A DNA stretch of 62,222 bases from Actinomycetota bacterium. GTDB taxonomy: Bacteria > Actinomycetota > Actinomycetes > S36-B12 > UBA5976. Position 1 is the stretch's first letter; every line of letters begins with the position of its first letter. The translations under genes were made by a program, and so were the position numbers. Below are positions 27,403 through 34,848 of the stretch, piece after piece. A model generated the notes under the pieces. That model made no database searches, was not told where the DNA came from, and worked only from the letters and a program-made list of their open reading frames with translations. The stretch covers positions 1 through 62,222 of the forward strand of contig CANFOW010000004.1 in the NCBI GenBank assembly GCA_947448865.1. The letters run 5' to 3'.

Positions 27403-27882
27403 GTGGCTCAAATCGGAATGAAAGAACTGGACTCTCGCGCCTGGCGGGCATTCCATAGAATTAGTTCTCGTTTACTCCCACACCTTGGACGCCAGGTAAC
27501 AGCGCACTCGGGAATTTCGAGTGCCGAATATGTCGTGTTGGTCGCCTTGTACGAGGCTCCTTTCCCGTCGATCAATGTCAACAAACTCGCCGTAAGCCTT
27601 GGCTGGGAAATAAGTCGAATGTCCCATCAAATCTCGCGCATGCAAGAACACGGTCTCGTTTTTAAGGAACAAAACGAACGTGATGCTCGATGCTTTGATG
27701 TCTGGATTACAGATAAAGGCAAGCAGATTGCGGAATCAGCAATTCCACTCCAGTCGCTGGAAATCAATCACTGCTTCAGCAATGTATTAACACCAGAACA
27801 AATGAAAAGTCTGATTGAAATCTCTGATGCGATTTCGTCTCACATGAAAGAACACCATCCCACAACAAAGAAGGAACAATAA
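27403..27882 (+). CDS. MarR-family transcriptional regulator
   Basis: A 159-residue winged-helix protein. INVNKLAVSLGWEISRMSHQISRMQEHGLVFKEQNERDARCFDVWITDKG is the DNA-binding core with the conserved D-x-R wing. The GTG at 27403 is supported by a promoter that would start transcription at that base. It lies upstream of doxX (gap of 2 bp) and divergent from the small barrel protein, with a palindromic operator in between; a local stress or aromatic-compound regulator is the likely role. Confidence 0.88.
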   Translation: MAQIGMKELDSRAWRAFHRISSRLLPHLGRQVTAHSGISSAEYVVLVALYEAPFPSINVNKLAVSLGWEISRMSHQISRMQEHGLVFKEQNERDARCFDVWITDKGKQIAESAIPLQSLEINHCFSNVLTPEQMKSLIEISDAISSHMKEHHPTTKKEQ

Positions 27883-27884
27883 CA

Positions 27885-28235
27885 ATGCATATTGCGCTCA
27901 TCATTTTTGGAGCACTACTCGCCTTTGCCGCTATCGGTTCAGCATCGTCGAAACTCTTGAAAGTGCCAGACGTCATGACAGCCATGGCCGCTGTTGGCGT
28001 TAAGCCAAATCAGATCCCGTTGCTTGCATACATTGAAATCGCAGGCGGACTTGGAATCATTGTTGGAATCTGGAATCAGCAACTCGGATTGCTTGCGACG
28101 ATTGGGCTTACCTTGTATTTCGGAATTGCGCTCATCGTGCATTTCTCACGTCGTCACAAAGTGTCGGACTATGGAGCTGCAATGGGTATTTTCATCATTA
28201 CTCTAGTGACGCTGTACTTGCAGCAAAGACGCTAA
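27885..28235 (+). CDS. DoxX-like membrane protein
   Basis: A 116-residue protein with four transmembrane helices of DoxX-like type (SASSKLLKVPDVMTAMAAVGV, then YIEIAGGLGIIVGIW). GAAGGAA precedes the ATG, two bases after the marR stop, so it is the second gene of that operon. DoxX proteins are linked to thiol and redox stress in several bacteria; the role here is inferred only. Confidence 0.8.
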   Translation: MHIALIIFGALLAFAAIGSASSKLLKVPDVMTAMAAVGVKPNQIPLLAYIEIAGGLGIIVGIWNQQLGLLATIGLTLYFGIALIVHFSRRHKVSDYGAAMGIFIITLVTLYLQQRR

Positions 28236-28250
28236 GTTTTACTTGATTTT

Positions 28251-28297
28251 CAGTGGTGTTGTGTTGGTCTTTCGATCAGCACAACACCACTGTGGTT
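28251..28297. terminator. Hairpin between convergent doxX and SDR genes
   Basis: A 13-bp perfect stem (CAGTGGTGTTGTG and its complement at 28280-28292) continues inward through six further pairs (two wobble) to a TTTC loop. TGGTTTTAA follows on the plus strand, so it works best as the terminator of doxX; the minus side lacks a T run. Confidence 0.65.
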
Positions 28298-29806
28298 TTA
28301 ACCCCGTTCGAGAATGGGTGCTGGCGAAACAACTCCGTGAGAATTGTGTGCCGCTTTTTCGATGTTTTTGATCATGGTTGGGAATACCAAAAAGTGAAAT
28401 GGCGCGATTGAATACCAGTACAAGCGCCCCCACAAGCCGCGGGGAACGAAAGTCGCAGTCTGTTTGATGCGTGTGCCGCCGGCAATCTCACCTGGAAGTA
28501 ACTCGAACTCCAACCATGCTTCTCCAGGCAATTTCATTTCAGCAAATAACTGGAGATAGCGACCATGATCAATAGCCTCAACCCGCCAGAAATCCAGGCT
28601 TTCGCCAACCCGAAGCTTTAATGGGTCACGTCGACCGCGACGCAATCCAACGCCACCTACTAGCGTGTCGAGAAGTCCTCGGATGGACCACAAAATATCT
28701 GCGCCATACCAACCTGTTTCGCCACCAATTGATTCGATGGGTGGCCAGATCTGTTCCATCGAAAGCGGTGATTCAATTTCACGCAAGTCTTTGTAAGACG
28801 TCACTCCAGCCCAGGCTGGGTCAGTGGCTGAACTGTTCCACGGCGAATTCGGATCTTTTGCATCAGACCATCGAGTGTCTACTTGAGCACTATTGACGCG
28901 CTCAAGTGCCAAGTCGATTGCGGCACGAACTGAAAGCGTTCCTCCAGGTGGTGGCGGAATCAGAGCGGAAATATCTTTTTCTTGGTCGACGACCACTTCT
29001 GAAATCAATGATTGAACTAAGTTCTTTGCCAGTGACGTGGGCAACGGTGTCACAAGTCCAATCCAATGACTTGCCAACGTTGGAGTGAGAACTGGAATAG
29101 TAATAATGATGCGTTCGGGCAACTTCGATGCCCGTGCAAATTCCTGCATCAGTTCTGCATAGGTCAATGTGTCAGGTCCACCTATGTCAAAAATTCCAGA
29201 AGTCGGTTTTTCCAGAAGCGCGCATTTCGTGAGGTACCACAACACGTCACGCACTGCGATTGGGTGGGTTCGATTGTTTATCCACTTTGGAGTCGTCATG
29301 ATTGGTAAACGGTGTGTGAGGTGACGCAACATTTCGAACGACGCTGACCCGGAACCTAAAACCATTCCGGCACGCAATTCAATAATCGGAATACCAGAAG
29401 CGCGTAGTGACTCGCCGACTTGGGTTCGTGATTTCAAATGCTTACTGATTGCAGTGTCATTATTAATTCCGCCGAGATAAATAATCTGCTTAACCTTGGC
29501 AAACTCACAGGCACGAGCAAATGTCACAGCCATGTTGTTTTCAATTTCTTGAAAATTCGATCCAGTATTTAGCGAATGCAACAGGTAATAGCAAGTGTCC
29601 ACATCTTTGAGTGCTGCTGCGACATCATCAAACGATGATGCATCGCCAACGGCAATTTCGACGTCGTTTTCCCAGCTGTGACCCTTTGTCTTTGCCGAAT
29701 CACGCACTAGGACGCGAACCTGTAATCCTTCATCAAGTAGTTCACGCACTAAACGTCCACCGATATATCCAGTGGCTCCCGTTACAAGTACACGTTTTGT
29801 AGGCAC
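28298..29806 (-). CDS. NAD(P)-binding SDR protein with C-terminal DUF2867 domain
   Basis: A 502-residue protein. Residues 1-~290 are an atypical SDR of the NmrA/epimerase group with VLVTGATGYIGGRLVRELL and FDIGGPDTLTYAELMQ; residues ~330-500 form a DUF2867 domain (WGRLYWYSIAPFHFLVFPTMIKNIEKAA at its end). This two-domain arrangement is known in many bacteria, with function undetermined. The start is GTG. It is a single gene converging on doxX. Confidence 0.85.
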   Translation of the reverse strand: MPTKRVLVTGATGYIGGRLVRELLDEGLQVRVLVRDSAKTKGHSWENDVEIAVGDASSFDDVAAALKDVDTCYYLLHSLNTGSNFQEIENNMAVTFARACEFAKVKQIIYLGGINNDTAISKHLKSRTQVGESLRASGIPIIELRAGMVLGSGSASFEMLRHLTHRLPIMTTPKWINNRTHPIAVRDVLWYLTKCALLEKPTSGIFDIGGPDTLTYAELMQEFARASKLPERIIITIPVLTPTLASHWIGLVTPLPTSLAKNLVQSLISEVVVDQEKDISALIPPPPGGTLSVRAAIDLALERVNSAQVDTRWSDAKDPNSPWNSSATDPAWAGVTSYKDLREIESPLSMEQIWPPIESIGGETGWYGADILWSIRGLLDTLVGGVGLRRGRRDPLKLRVGESLDFWRVEAIDHGRYLQLFAEMKLPGEAWLEFELLPGEIAGGTRIKQTATFVPRGLWGRLYWYSIAPFHFLVFPTMIKNIEKAAHNSHGVVSPAPILERG

Positions 29807-29942
29807 AGGCTAAACGTATGCCAGGAATGGCCATCGCGCTGAGTGACGGACTCAGAAAACGCCTAAACCATTGAACACAGGGCCAGAATCGGAATCTTCA
29901 TTAGTTAGCACATGTTGATTGAAGGATAACTAAAATGCTTAC

Positions 29943-30047
29943 ATGCCTATAGAAGCGTTGCTCTTTGCTGCGGATTTCGAAAAGATAGCTTTTCACACGG
30001 CAGATCCTGAGGGCACTATTTTCAGCGTAACGAGTCAAGGTGCATGA
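29943..30047 (+). other. Possible tiny ORF or remnant in the livH upstream gap
   Basis: The 289-bp gap 29807-30095 holds no recognisable gene. One 34-codon frame from ATG 29943 (MPIEALLFAADFEKIAFHTAD...) is open, but the nearest GAAGGA is about 17 bases upstream and I recognise no family. It may be chance or a decayed gene. Confidence 0.2.
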
Positions 30048-30095
30048 CCTATTAGAAAGTCACTGACCAGTAAAGCTGGATTCTCCAGACTTGCA

Positions 30096-31073
30096 GTGCT
30101 GTCTAATGTCATTCCACTTTTTCTTGGGGTATGGACCATTTATAGTGCGACCAAATACCGATCACTGTTTGCACTCTCAATTACAACTGGACTCAAGAAC
30201 GGAGCGATTTACGCACTAATTGCTTTCGGCTTCGGACTGATTTACCACACCACTCAAAATCTTGACCTGGCTCATGGCGATGTGTTTATGTTGGGCACTG
30301 TCTCAACAGCCGTCATTCTTATTAACCATCTGAAGGCCGACAGCAACACACCGAGAAATTGGTTTCTACTTTCTTTGACGCTCATTCTCGTCGCAGGTAT
30401 CGGTGCAATCTTGAGTGCATCTACTGATCTGATTGTGTTTCGTCGCCTGCGCAAAGCAAATCGCATTGCCCCGCTGATTGCCTCGTTAGGCGTATCTCTA
30501 ATTTTGCAAGACATAGGAATAAAGGCAAACGGTTCTGGACCCAAGCGCTTTCATTCCATCATTCCTGAGGCACCGCCTTATGTCTCCATGAGTTCAGGAC
30601 TAGTTCACGCCGCGATAATTCTCAGTGTCGCTATCCCCAGTCTTGCAATGTGTTCCTACCTTGCAACACGTTCACACAACGGATTAGCGATTCAAGCTGT
30701 TGCTTACGACTACGAGACTTCACAACTCATGGGAATTAATGTGAATCGAACTATCACCAGAACATTCGTCATAGCCGGAGTGGCTGCAGGCATTGCGGGC
30801 GTGATTTACGCACAAGAGTTCCGAGTGTCTACTTATGCACTTGGAATGCATGTCGGACTGTTGGCATATGCAGGAGCAATCATTGGTGGCGTCAATCGAA
30901 TTTTGGGAACTGTTCTCGGTGGCTTTCTGATTGGTCTTATCGAAGCCCTCAGCGCAGGCGTGCCATCTGGCCTAGGCGGGCGCTGGAGTGAAACAGCAAT
31001 CTATTCCGTTTTCATCATGATGCTGGTGTATCGACCACACGGACTCTTTGGCTACAAAGACATCAATGAGTGA
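30096..31073 (+). CDS. Orphan LivH-type branched-chain amino-acid/urea ABC permease
   Basis: A 325-residue inner-membrane permease of the LivH family: TGLKNGAIYALIAFGFGLIYHTTQNLDLAHGDVFMLG is the typical first part, and GVAAGIAGVIYAQE and YAGAIIGGVNRILGTVLGGFLIGLIEALSAG the EAA-like and last regions. The partner genes livM, livG, livF and a binding protein are absent on either side, so it cannot form a transporter from local genes. The N-terminus is ~25 residues longer than usual. It may use partners encoded elsewhere or be the survivor of a deleted operon. Confidence 0.82.
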   Translation: MLSNVIPLFLGVWTIYSATKYRSLFALSITTGLKNGAIYALIAFGFGLIYHTTQNLDLAHGDVFMLGTVSTAVILINHLKADSNTPRNWFLLSLTLILVAGIGAILSASTDLIVFRRLRKANRIAPLIASLGVSLILQDIGIKANGSGPKRFHSIIPEAPPYVSMSSGLVHAAIILSVAIPSLAMCSYLATRSHNGLAIQAVAYDYETSQLMGINVNRTITRTFVIAGVAAGIAGVIYAQEFRVSTYALGMHVGLLAYAGAIIGGVNRILGTVLGGFLIGLIEALSAGVPSGLGGRWSETAIYSVFIMMLVYRPHGLFGYKDINE

Positions 31074-31125
31074 AGTCTGGACAACTGCTCATTGCTTGTA
31101 CATCTCTTAAAAAGTTTCCTCGAGA

Positions 31126-31178
31126 AAGACAATTGCCCCGACCAAAACTGGCCGGGGCAATTGTCTTAGTGAGTTTTT
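31126..31178. terminator. Bidirectional terminator between livH and the rhodopsin remnant
   Basis: A perfect 15-bp stem, AAGACAATTGCCCCG (31126-31140) and its complement (31153-31167). T-runs lie a few bases beyond on each side (GAGTTTTTA on plus; CTTTTT on minus), so it can end both convergent transcripts. Confidence 0.75.
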
Positions 31179-31761
31179 AGTGCATGCCCTCAGCAGCGGC
31201 GTATGCAGAATCATCTGCTGCGCTCTTGAGGCGGGCGATCTTGTAAATAGTCAGACCGAATAGACACTTAGCAAGCACGTCGGCAACGGTGTAGCCAACT
31301 TGGCGTCCAACGAATGCTGATGCACCATCAAGGCCTAGAACTGGCATGAGGTACGAGATTGGGTAAACGCCCCATGTTGCAATAAGAAGCAGACGCAAAC
31401 GCTTAACGGTTGCGGATACTGCTGCTGGCTGCTTTTCTAGGGACTTGGTGAGCTCTACGAAAAGAATGTAGAGAATGAAGAGGAATGGGATTGTTGAAAG
31501 TGCACCCCACAGCATCTTCGGACCATTTTCAGACGCAACTTCACCTGGGTAACCGAGGATGATCATAAGCGCTGACGCTGGAACGAGGCGAGAAATGAGC
31601 GACTTACGCTCTGCGCCTGGAAGTGCAAGTACTGCGATTGTTTCAAGCAGCAACAGTGGAACAGTAAGTAACCAGTCAACATAACGGTATGCCTCGTTGA
31701 ATGATCCATCGCCACCATGTGCAGCAACAAATGAATCAAAGACATTTATTGTCAATCTCAA
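31177..31761 (-). pseudogene. 5'-truncated actinorhodopsin (light-driven proton pump)
   Basis: A 194-codon frame coding for helices C to G of a microbial rhodopsin. RYVDWLLTVPLLLLE gives the proton acceptor Asp29 (Asp97 in proteorhodopsin), Leu at the spectral-tuning site (green type) and donor Glu40; GYPGE follows, and ADVLAKCLFGLTIY holds the retinal Lys165. Helices A and B, about 70 residues, are missing: homology begins at VFDSFVAA (end of helix B) and an in-frame TGA lies just before the TTG. The other two frames in the AT-rich 100 bp upstream show no rhodopsin sequence, so this is not a simple frameshift. The remainder is intact, implying a recent break. Confidence 0.8.
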
Positions 31762-31858
31762 TCAAATATTCAAAACAAAATTTGTATCCAATCCTGAAAT
31801 TGCTTTGAGGCATGGATGTTTCCCCATATATTGAGAGGAATTCTGCAATTCAAATAAG

Positions 31859-32209
31859 TTATTTGACTTCGACTCGCAATATTTTTTCCATGGGACGACC
31901 TTTAGCAAGTTCATCAACCAATTTGTCGAGATATCGAATCTTGAGCATAAGTGGATCTTCAATTTCCTGAATTTTCACACCACAAATCGTTCCTGTGATT
32001 AACGATGCATTGGGATTGAGAGTTGCTGCTTTGAAGAAGTCAGTGAAATTCGTGTGGTTCTTAATATGTTGCAGTAATGACTTTTCGGAAAAGCCAGTAA
32101 GCCACTTAATCACGTCGTGAAGTTCACTGACGGTACGTCCCTTTTTCTCAACTTTCCTTACATAATGCGGATATACATCACTAAAAGGCATACTGAAAAT
32201 CTTGTGCAT
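31859..32209 (-). CDS. DUF2200 family protein
   Basis: A 116-residue protein from ATG 32209: HKIFSMPFSDVYPHYVRKVEKKGRT, DVIKWLTGF, LITGTICGVKIQEIEDPLMLKIRYLDKLVDELAKGRPMEKILR. This matches DUF2200 along its full length. ATG 32221 is an alternative that overlaps the YCII gene. Function unknown. It sits just outside the break that truncates the rhodopsin. Confidence 0.83.
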   Translation of the reverse strand: MHKIFSMPFSDVYPHYVRKVEKKGRTVSELHDVIKWLTGFSEKSLLQHIKNHTNFTDFFKAATLNPNASLITGTICGVKIQEIEDPLMLKIRYLDKLVDELAKGRPMEKILRVEVK

Positions 32210-32213
32210 GGTT

Positions 32214-32552
32214 CTAAGCATTTCCTTTGAACTTGCGAATTTCTTGTGGCCAACCGCATGCCATGCCTACCTTGGCGCCCCACATCTTCGCTTCATCATC
32301 TGTGTCCACATTGATAATGGTTAGACCGCCAAGGAACTCCCCTGTTGATGTAATCGGCCCACCGATTACTCCATTTTCATCTGAACCGAAAGCATGTTCA
32401 ATTTCTTCTTCAAGTCCACCGGCAAAAACGACTATGCCAGCTTCCTGCATTTCCTTAACAACTGCTCGAGCAAGTGGCCCTCGTGACTCAAACCATTCAG
32501 CACTGTGATCGCCGACCCATTGCTGGTTGAAATAAATAATGTAATTCGGCAC
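32214..32552 (-). CDS. YCII-related domain protein
   Basis: A 112-residue protein of the YCII/DGPF ferredoxin-like fold: NYIIYFNQQWVGDHSAEWFESRGP and TSTGEFLGGLTIINVDTDDEAKMWGAKVG. The GTG at 32552 follows GAGGAG at a good distance and is preferred to the track's ATG 32582. YCII proteins are small, often redundant enzymes or sigma-factor-associated proteins of unknown substrate. It is upstream of, and probably co-transcribed with, DUF2200. Confidence 0.75.
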   Translation of the reverse strand: MPNYIIYFNQQWVGDHSAEWFESRGPLARAVVKEMQEAGIVVFAGGLEEEIEHAFGSDENGVIGGPITSTGEFLGGLTIINVDTDDEAKMWGAKVGMACGWPQEIRKFKGNA

Positions 32553-32641
32553 GGGCGCTCCTCGTGAAATAAGTTTTATCAACTTTAAGGCTACATATGC
32601 GACATGTGTAACTTCGAAACTCGCAACGGCTAAATTGAGTT

Positions 32642-32926
32642 GTGGAGATTTGCGTCAAAGGAGAAGTTTGGCACTGGCGAGGTCCCTCACCTTTTCACTT
32701 CATCCGCACATCGCCAGCTGAAAGCGAAGAAATAAAGTTTCTCGCTGGACATCTGACTTACGGCTGGGGATGCATTCCGGCAACCGTTCGAATTGGTGAA
32801 ACGACTTTTACGACAGCGCTCATACCTAAGGACGGGATTTACCTCATCCCACTCAAAGCAGTCGTTCGCAATTCCGAAAATCTTGAAATTGGAACGCATA
32901 TCACTGCCACATTAAGTTTCACTTAA
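32642..32926 (+). CDS. DUF1905 domain protein
   Basis: A 94-residue protein with KGEVWHWRGPSPFHFIRTS, LTYGWGCIPATVRIG and YLIPLKAVVRNSENLEIG, matching DUF1905 from end to end. Start GTG 32642. Function unknown. Its stop codon is formed by bases directly abutting the outermost rnpB-end repeat (32925), so an integration event may have fixed its 3' end. Confidence 0.75.
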   Translation: MEICVKGEVWHWRGPSPFHFIRTSPAESEEIKFLAGHLTYGWGCIPATVRIGETTFTTALIPKDGIYLIPLKAVVRNSENLEIGTHITATLSFT

Positions 32927-32955
32927 GTAGACGAGTCGTTCTGTAAGCCGGATTC
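32925..32955. repeat. Direct repeat copy A of the rnpB 3' end
   Basis: 31 bp matching the 3' end of rnpB (37702-37732) with one mismatch (G to T at 32939), in the same orientation. It is the outermost and most diverged of the three copies. The 95 bp that follow (to 33050) hold nothing recognisable. Confidence 0.85.
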
Positions 32956-33050
32956 CGAGTGGCGCTCAAGAAAACCATATCTCAAAGATGAAGTTATAAC
33001 TCTGCCCACGTTGTTGCCCATGAAGTCGTGCTTATTTTGCTACCAAGCAA

Positions 33051-33479
33051 CTAATCACGCACTTCCAGTTCCACAACCTCAATCCCCGAAATCACATCAG
33101 CTAACCTCTTGCCATCTTCTCTGCGCACTATCCCTGAAATGTCCGACAAGTGAAAGCAAACCAGCATAGTTATCCCGAGAGCAAGCAAGATTCCATTCGG
33201 ATTAATCGCATATGCAATGTTTGAAACTGCAAAATATCCAAACCAATAAGCCGTGAAAATCAAGAAGTAGAGGATAAACATTTGAGGACACTTTGCTGGA
33301 GCGTTCGTGGTGTCATTGATCGTAACTATGCGTAACAAGTTTTGAGCAGGCGTTTGTCCTCTCCCCCAGGTAATCAAACTCCAAACCAGCCAACCGATGT
33401 AGGCAGTTCCAATAACCAAAACTATTTCCAAAACCCAAGCCGTGAATCGCCTTGTGGGTTGCACTGGTGTCATGCTCAT
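33051..33479 (-). CDS. RDD-family membrane protein
   Basis: A 142-residue protein from ATG 33479, which overlaps the stop of the upstream gene fragment as ATGA. TRRFTAWVLEIVLV is the RDD-type N-terminus, LITWGRGQTPAQNLLRIVTIND the loop that defines the family, and LVCFHLSDISGIVRREDGKRLADVISG the C-terminal end. Three to four transmembrane helices are apparent. RDD proteins are thought to be transport-related; the substrate is unknown. The gene looks complete but its upstream partner is not. Confidence 0.75.
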   Translation of the reverse strand: MSMTPVQPTRRFTAWVLEIVLVIGTAYIGWLVWSLITWGRGQTPAQNLLRIVTINDTTNAPAKCPQMFILYFLIFTAYWFGYFAVSNIAYAINPNGILLALGITMLVCFHLSDISGIVRREDGKRLADVISGIEVVELEVRD

Positions 33480-33988
33480 TTCTTCAGACTCGCTTTCGTT
33501 TCTGTGACAACTTCGTTGAGAATTTGGTTCCATGGGGTTGGCTGCATTCCAAACGTTTGTCGCGCAGCGCTGTCATCCAAAATGTAAGGGCGCTGCATTT
33601 GATATGCCGTTTCCTTGAGTGCGCGCATCAGAGGATTAAACAACGCAATCAAATTCCAAATAACGGTTGGAACACTCGAGAGCTTTGGATTTGAAACACC
33701 AGCTGTGGATGCTAGTTCACTTACAACTTCATTTTGAGTTTTTGCTTCATTGCTTGGGACATGCCAAGCCTTACCCCAAGCCCTTGAATCCGAAGCAACG
33801 ATCTTCATAAGTCGAGCAACATCTAGCGGATACGTCCACGTGTGCTTTAGATCAATCGCTCCCAGAACTTGCGCCGGTTTACCTGCGAGCACCTTTGGCA
33901 TAACGCGCGCACCAACACGACTTTGATCGCCAGCGCATACATAATCGGATCCTCGAACTTCAGTGGCCTTAATGATTCCGGCATTCAT
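33476..33988 (-). pseudogene. C-terminal fragment of an NAD-dependent epimerase (SDR)
   Basis: About 170 codons correspond to the second half of an extended/atypical SDR: TEVRGSDYVCAGDQSRVGARVMPKVLAGKPAQVLGAIDLKHTWTYPLDVARLM...WHVPSNEAKTQ. The Rossmann glycine motif and catalytic Tyr/Lys region, roughly the first 120-140 residues, are absent. Homology stops near 34000-34025, where a TetR fragment begins on the other strand, also without its 5' half. It cannot bind NAD as it stands and is best read as a remnant. Confidence 0.65.
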
Positions 33989-34030
33989 TTGTTTTGATTC
34001 TCCCGAACTCGAACCCGACTTCCCTAACCC

Positions 34031-34246
34031 GTGGAATTGTTGATGGACTCGCTTACAGAGTTGAATGAACTCGGCTGCCTTTCAGATAAGAACGTCAAAA
34101 CTGCTCCAATGATTGCTTGGAGCATGGTTCATGGCTTTGCAGGATTAGCCGCACAAGGTGCAACTGGTAACTCAAACGAAACTCTTGCTTCGAAAAAGGA
34201 TGTTCTTGCCGCAGTGCTGAAGTCGCTAGACATTAGAAACAACTAG
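34031..34246 (+). pseudogene. C-terminal fragment of a TetR-type regulator
   Basis: A 71-codon frame whose KTAPMIAWSMVHGFAGLAAQGATG resembles the WHG-type ligand-binding C-terminus of TetR/AcrR proteins (A-W-S-x-V-H-G). The DNA-binding half is missing and an in-frame TAA lies two codons before the GTG. It faces the SDR fragment; such regulator/SDR pairs are normally divergent around an intact promoter, so a single deletion may have removed both 5' ends. Confidence 0.5.
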
Positions 34247-34590
34247 GAAAGATCTAGCCTTATGTCAAAGGCAACCATTGCGATTGCGATTCCAGCAGAC
34301 CAAAGCAACGTGCTAGCAATAATGAGCTTCGATGCTCGAAATGGCTTAACTCCTGCCGCAACAGATGCCATCGCGGCAATCTGAGTACCAATTAAAGCTG
34401 GAGCGGCTATCGCCATGCCATAGATCCCATACTTATCGAACATGCGAACGGCTTTTTCAAACTTAGGCGATTCACCAGTTTTACCTTTTGCTGCACGTCG
34501 CTTGATGATTCGATTGCGCATAGTCGAACTCAGATACGCGAAAACTACAATCGCAATTGCATCACCAATTACTGCAGCAATCACAGCCAA
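34243..34590 (-). pseudogene. Fragment of a small multidrug-export/DedA-like membrane protein
   Basis: About 115 codons from a TTG: two hydrophobic regions (AVIAAVIGDAIAIVVFAYL and TQIAAMASVAAG...LIIASTLLWSAGIAIAM) around RMFDKYGIYGMAIAAPALIG, like the later part of the Sm_multidrug_ex family. The usual first helix with its conserved Glu is missing, and homology ends at about 34590 where another truncated gene begins on the opposite strand. It overlaps the TetR fragment by 4 bp at their 3' ends. Confidence 0.5.
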
Positions 34591-34816
34591 CGCTGATCTT
34601 GAATTACGGTCAGCACCTAACTGTGGCGTGCTCTGTTGGCGTCACAAGAGCGTAAGCGTTGACGACATTAAGCGGCATCTTCCTGACGATGTAATGGTGT
34701 CAAGCACAACTATTAACGGCGAACCATGGCTCAGATCAGTTGCCGCAAACCCAAACGCAAACCCTGCCAAGGTTGTTGCGGGAGTAATACGAGCGGCTGA
34801 AAGAGCTCAGCGTTGA
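34591..34816 (+). pseudogene. C-terminal fragment of a PLP-dependent (group II) decarboxylase
   Basis: Within the track ORF 34442-34816 only the last ~75 codons look like protein: PNCGVLCWRHKS, then a helix and INGEPWLRSVAANPNANPAKVVAGVIRAAE, which is the tail of group II amino-acid decarboxylases (aromatic, diaminobutyrate or glutamate type). The PLP lysine region and everything before it are gone. It converges on the HDAC-like gene, leaving 32 bp between stops. Confidence 0.55.
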
Positions 34817-34848
34817 GTTGGTCGGTAATACTTGCCATGAATTGACGA

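Noticed and set aside
33990-34030. A tRNA-like GGTTCGAGT stretch suggesting a tRNA remnant at the fragment junction
   Set aside because: The flanking bases do not form a T stem and no acceptor or anticodon stem is present.
34442-34590. N-terminal part of the 124-aa plus ORF as decarboxylase sequence
   Set aside because: It is antisense to the multidrug-type fragment and does not resemble a decarboxylase; only the part after ~34591 does.
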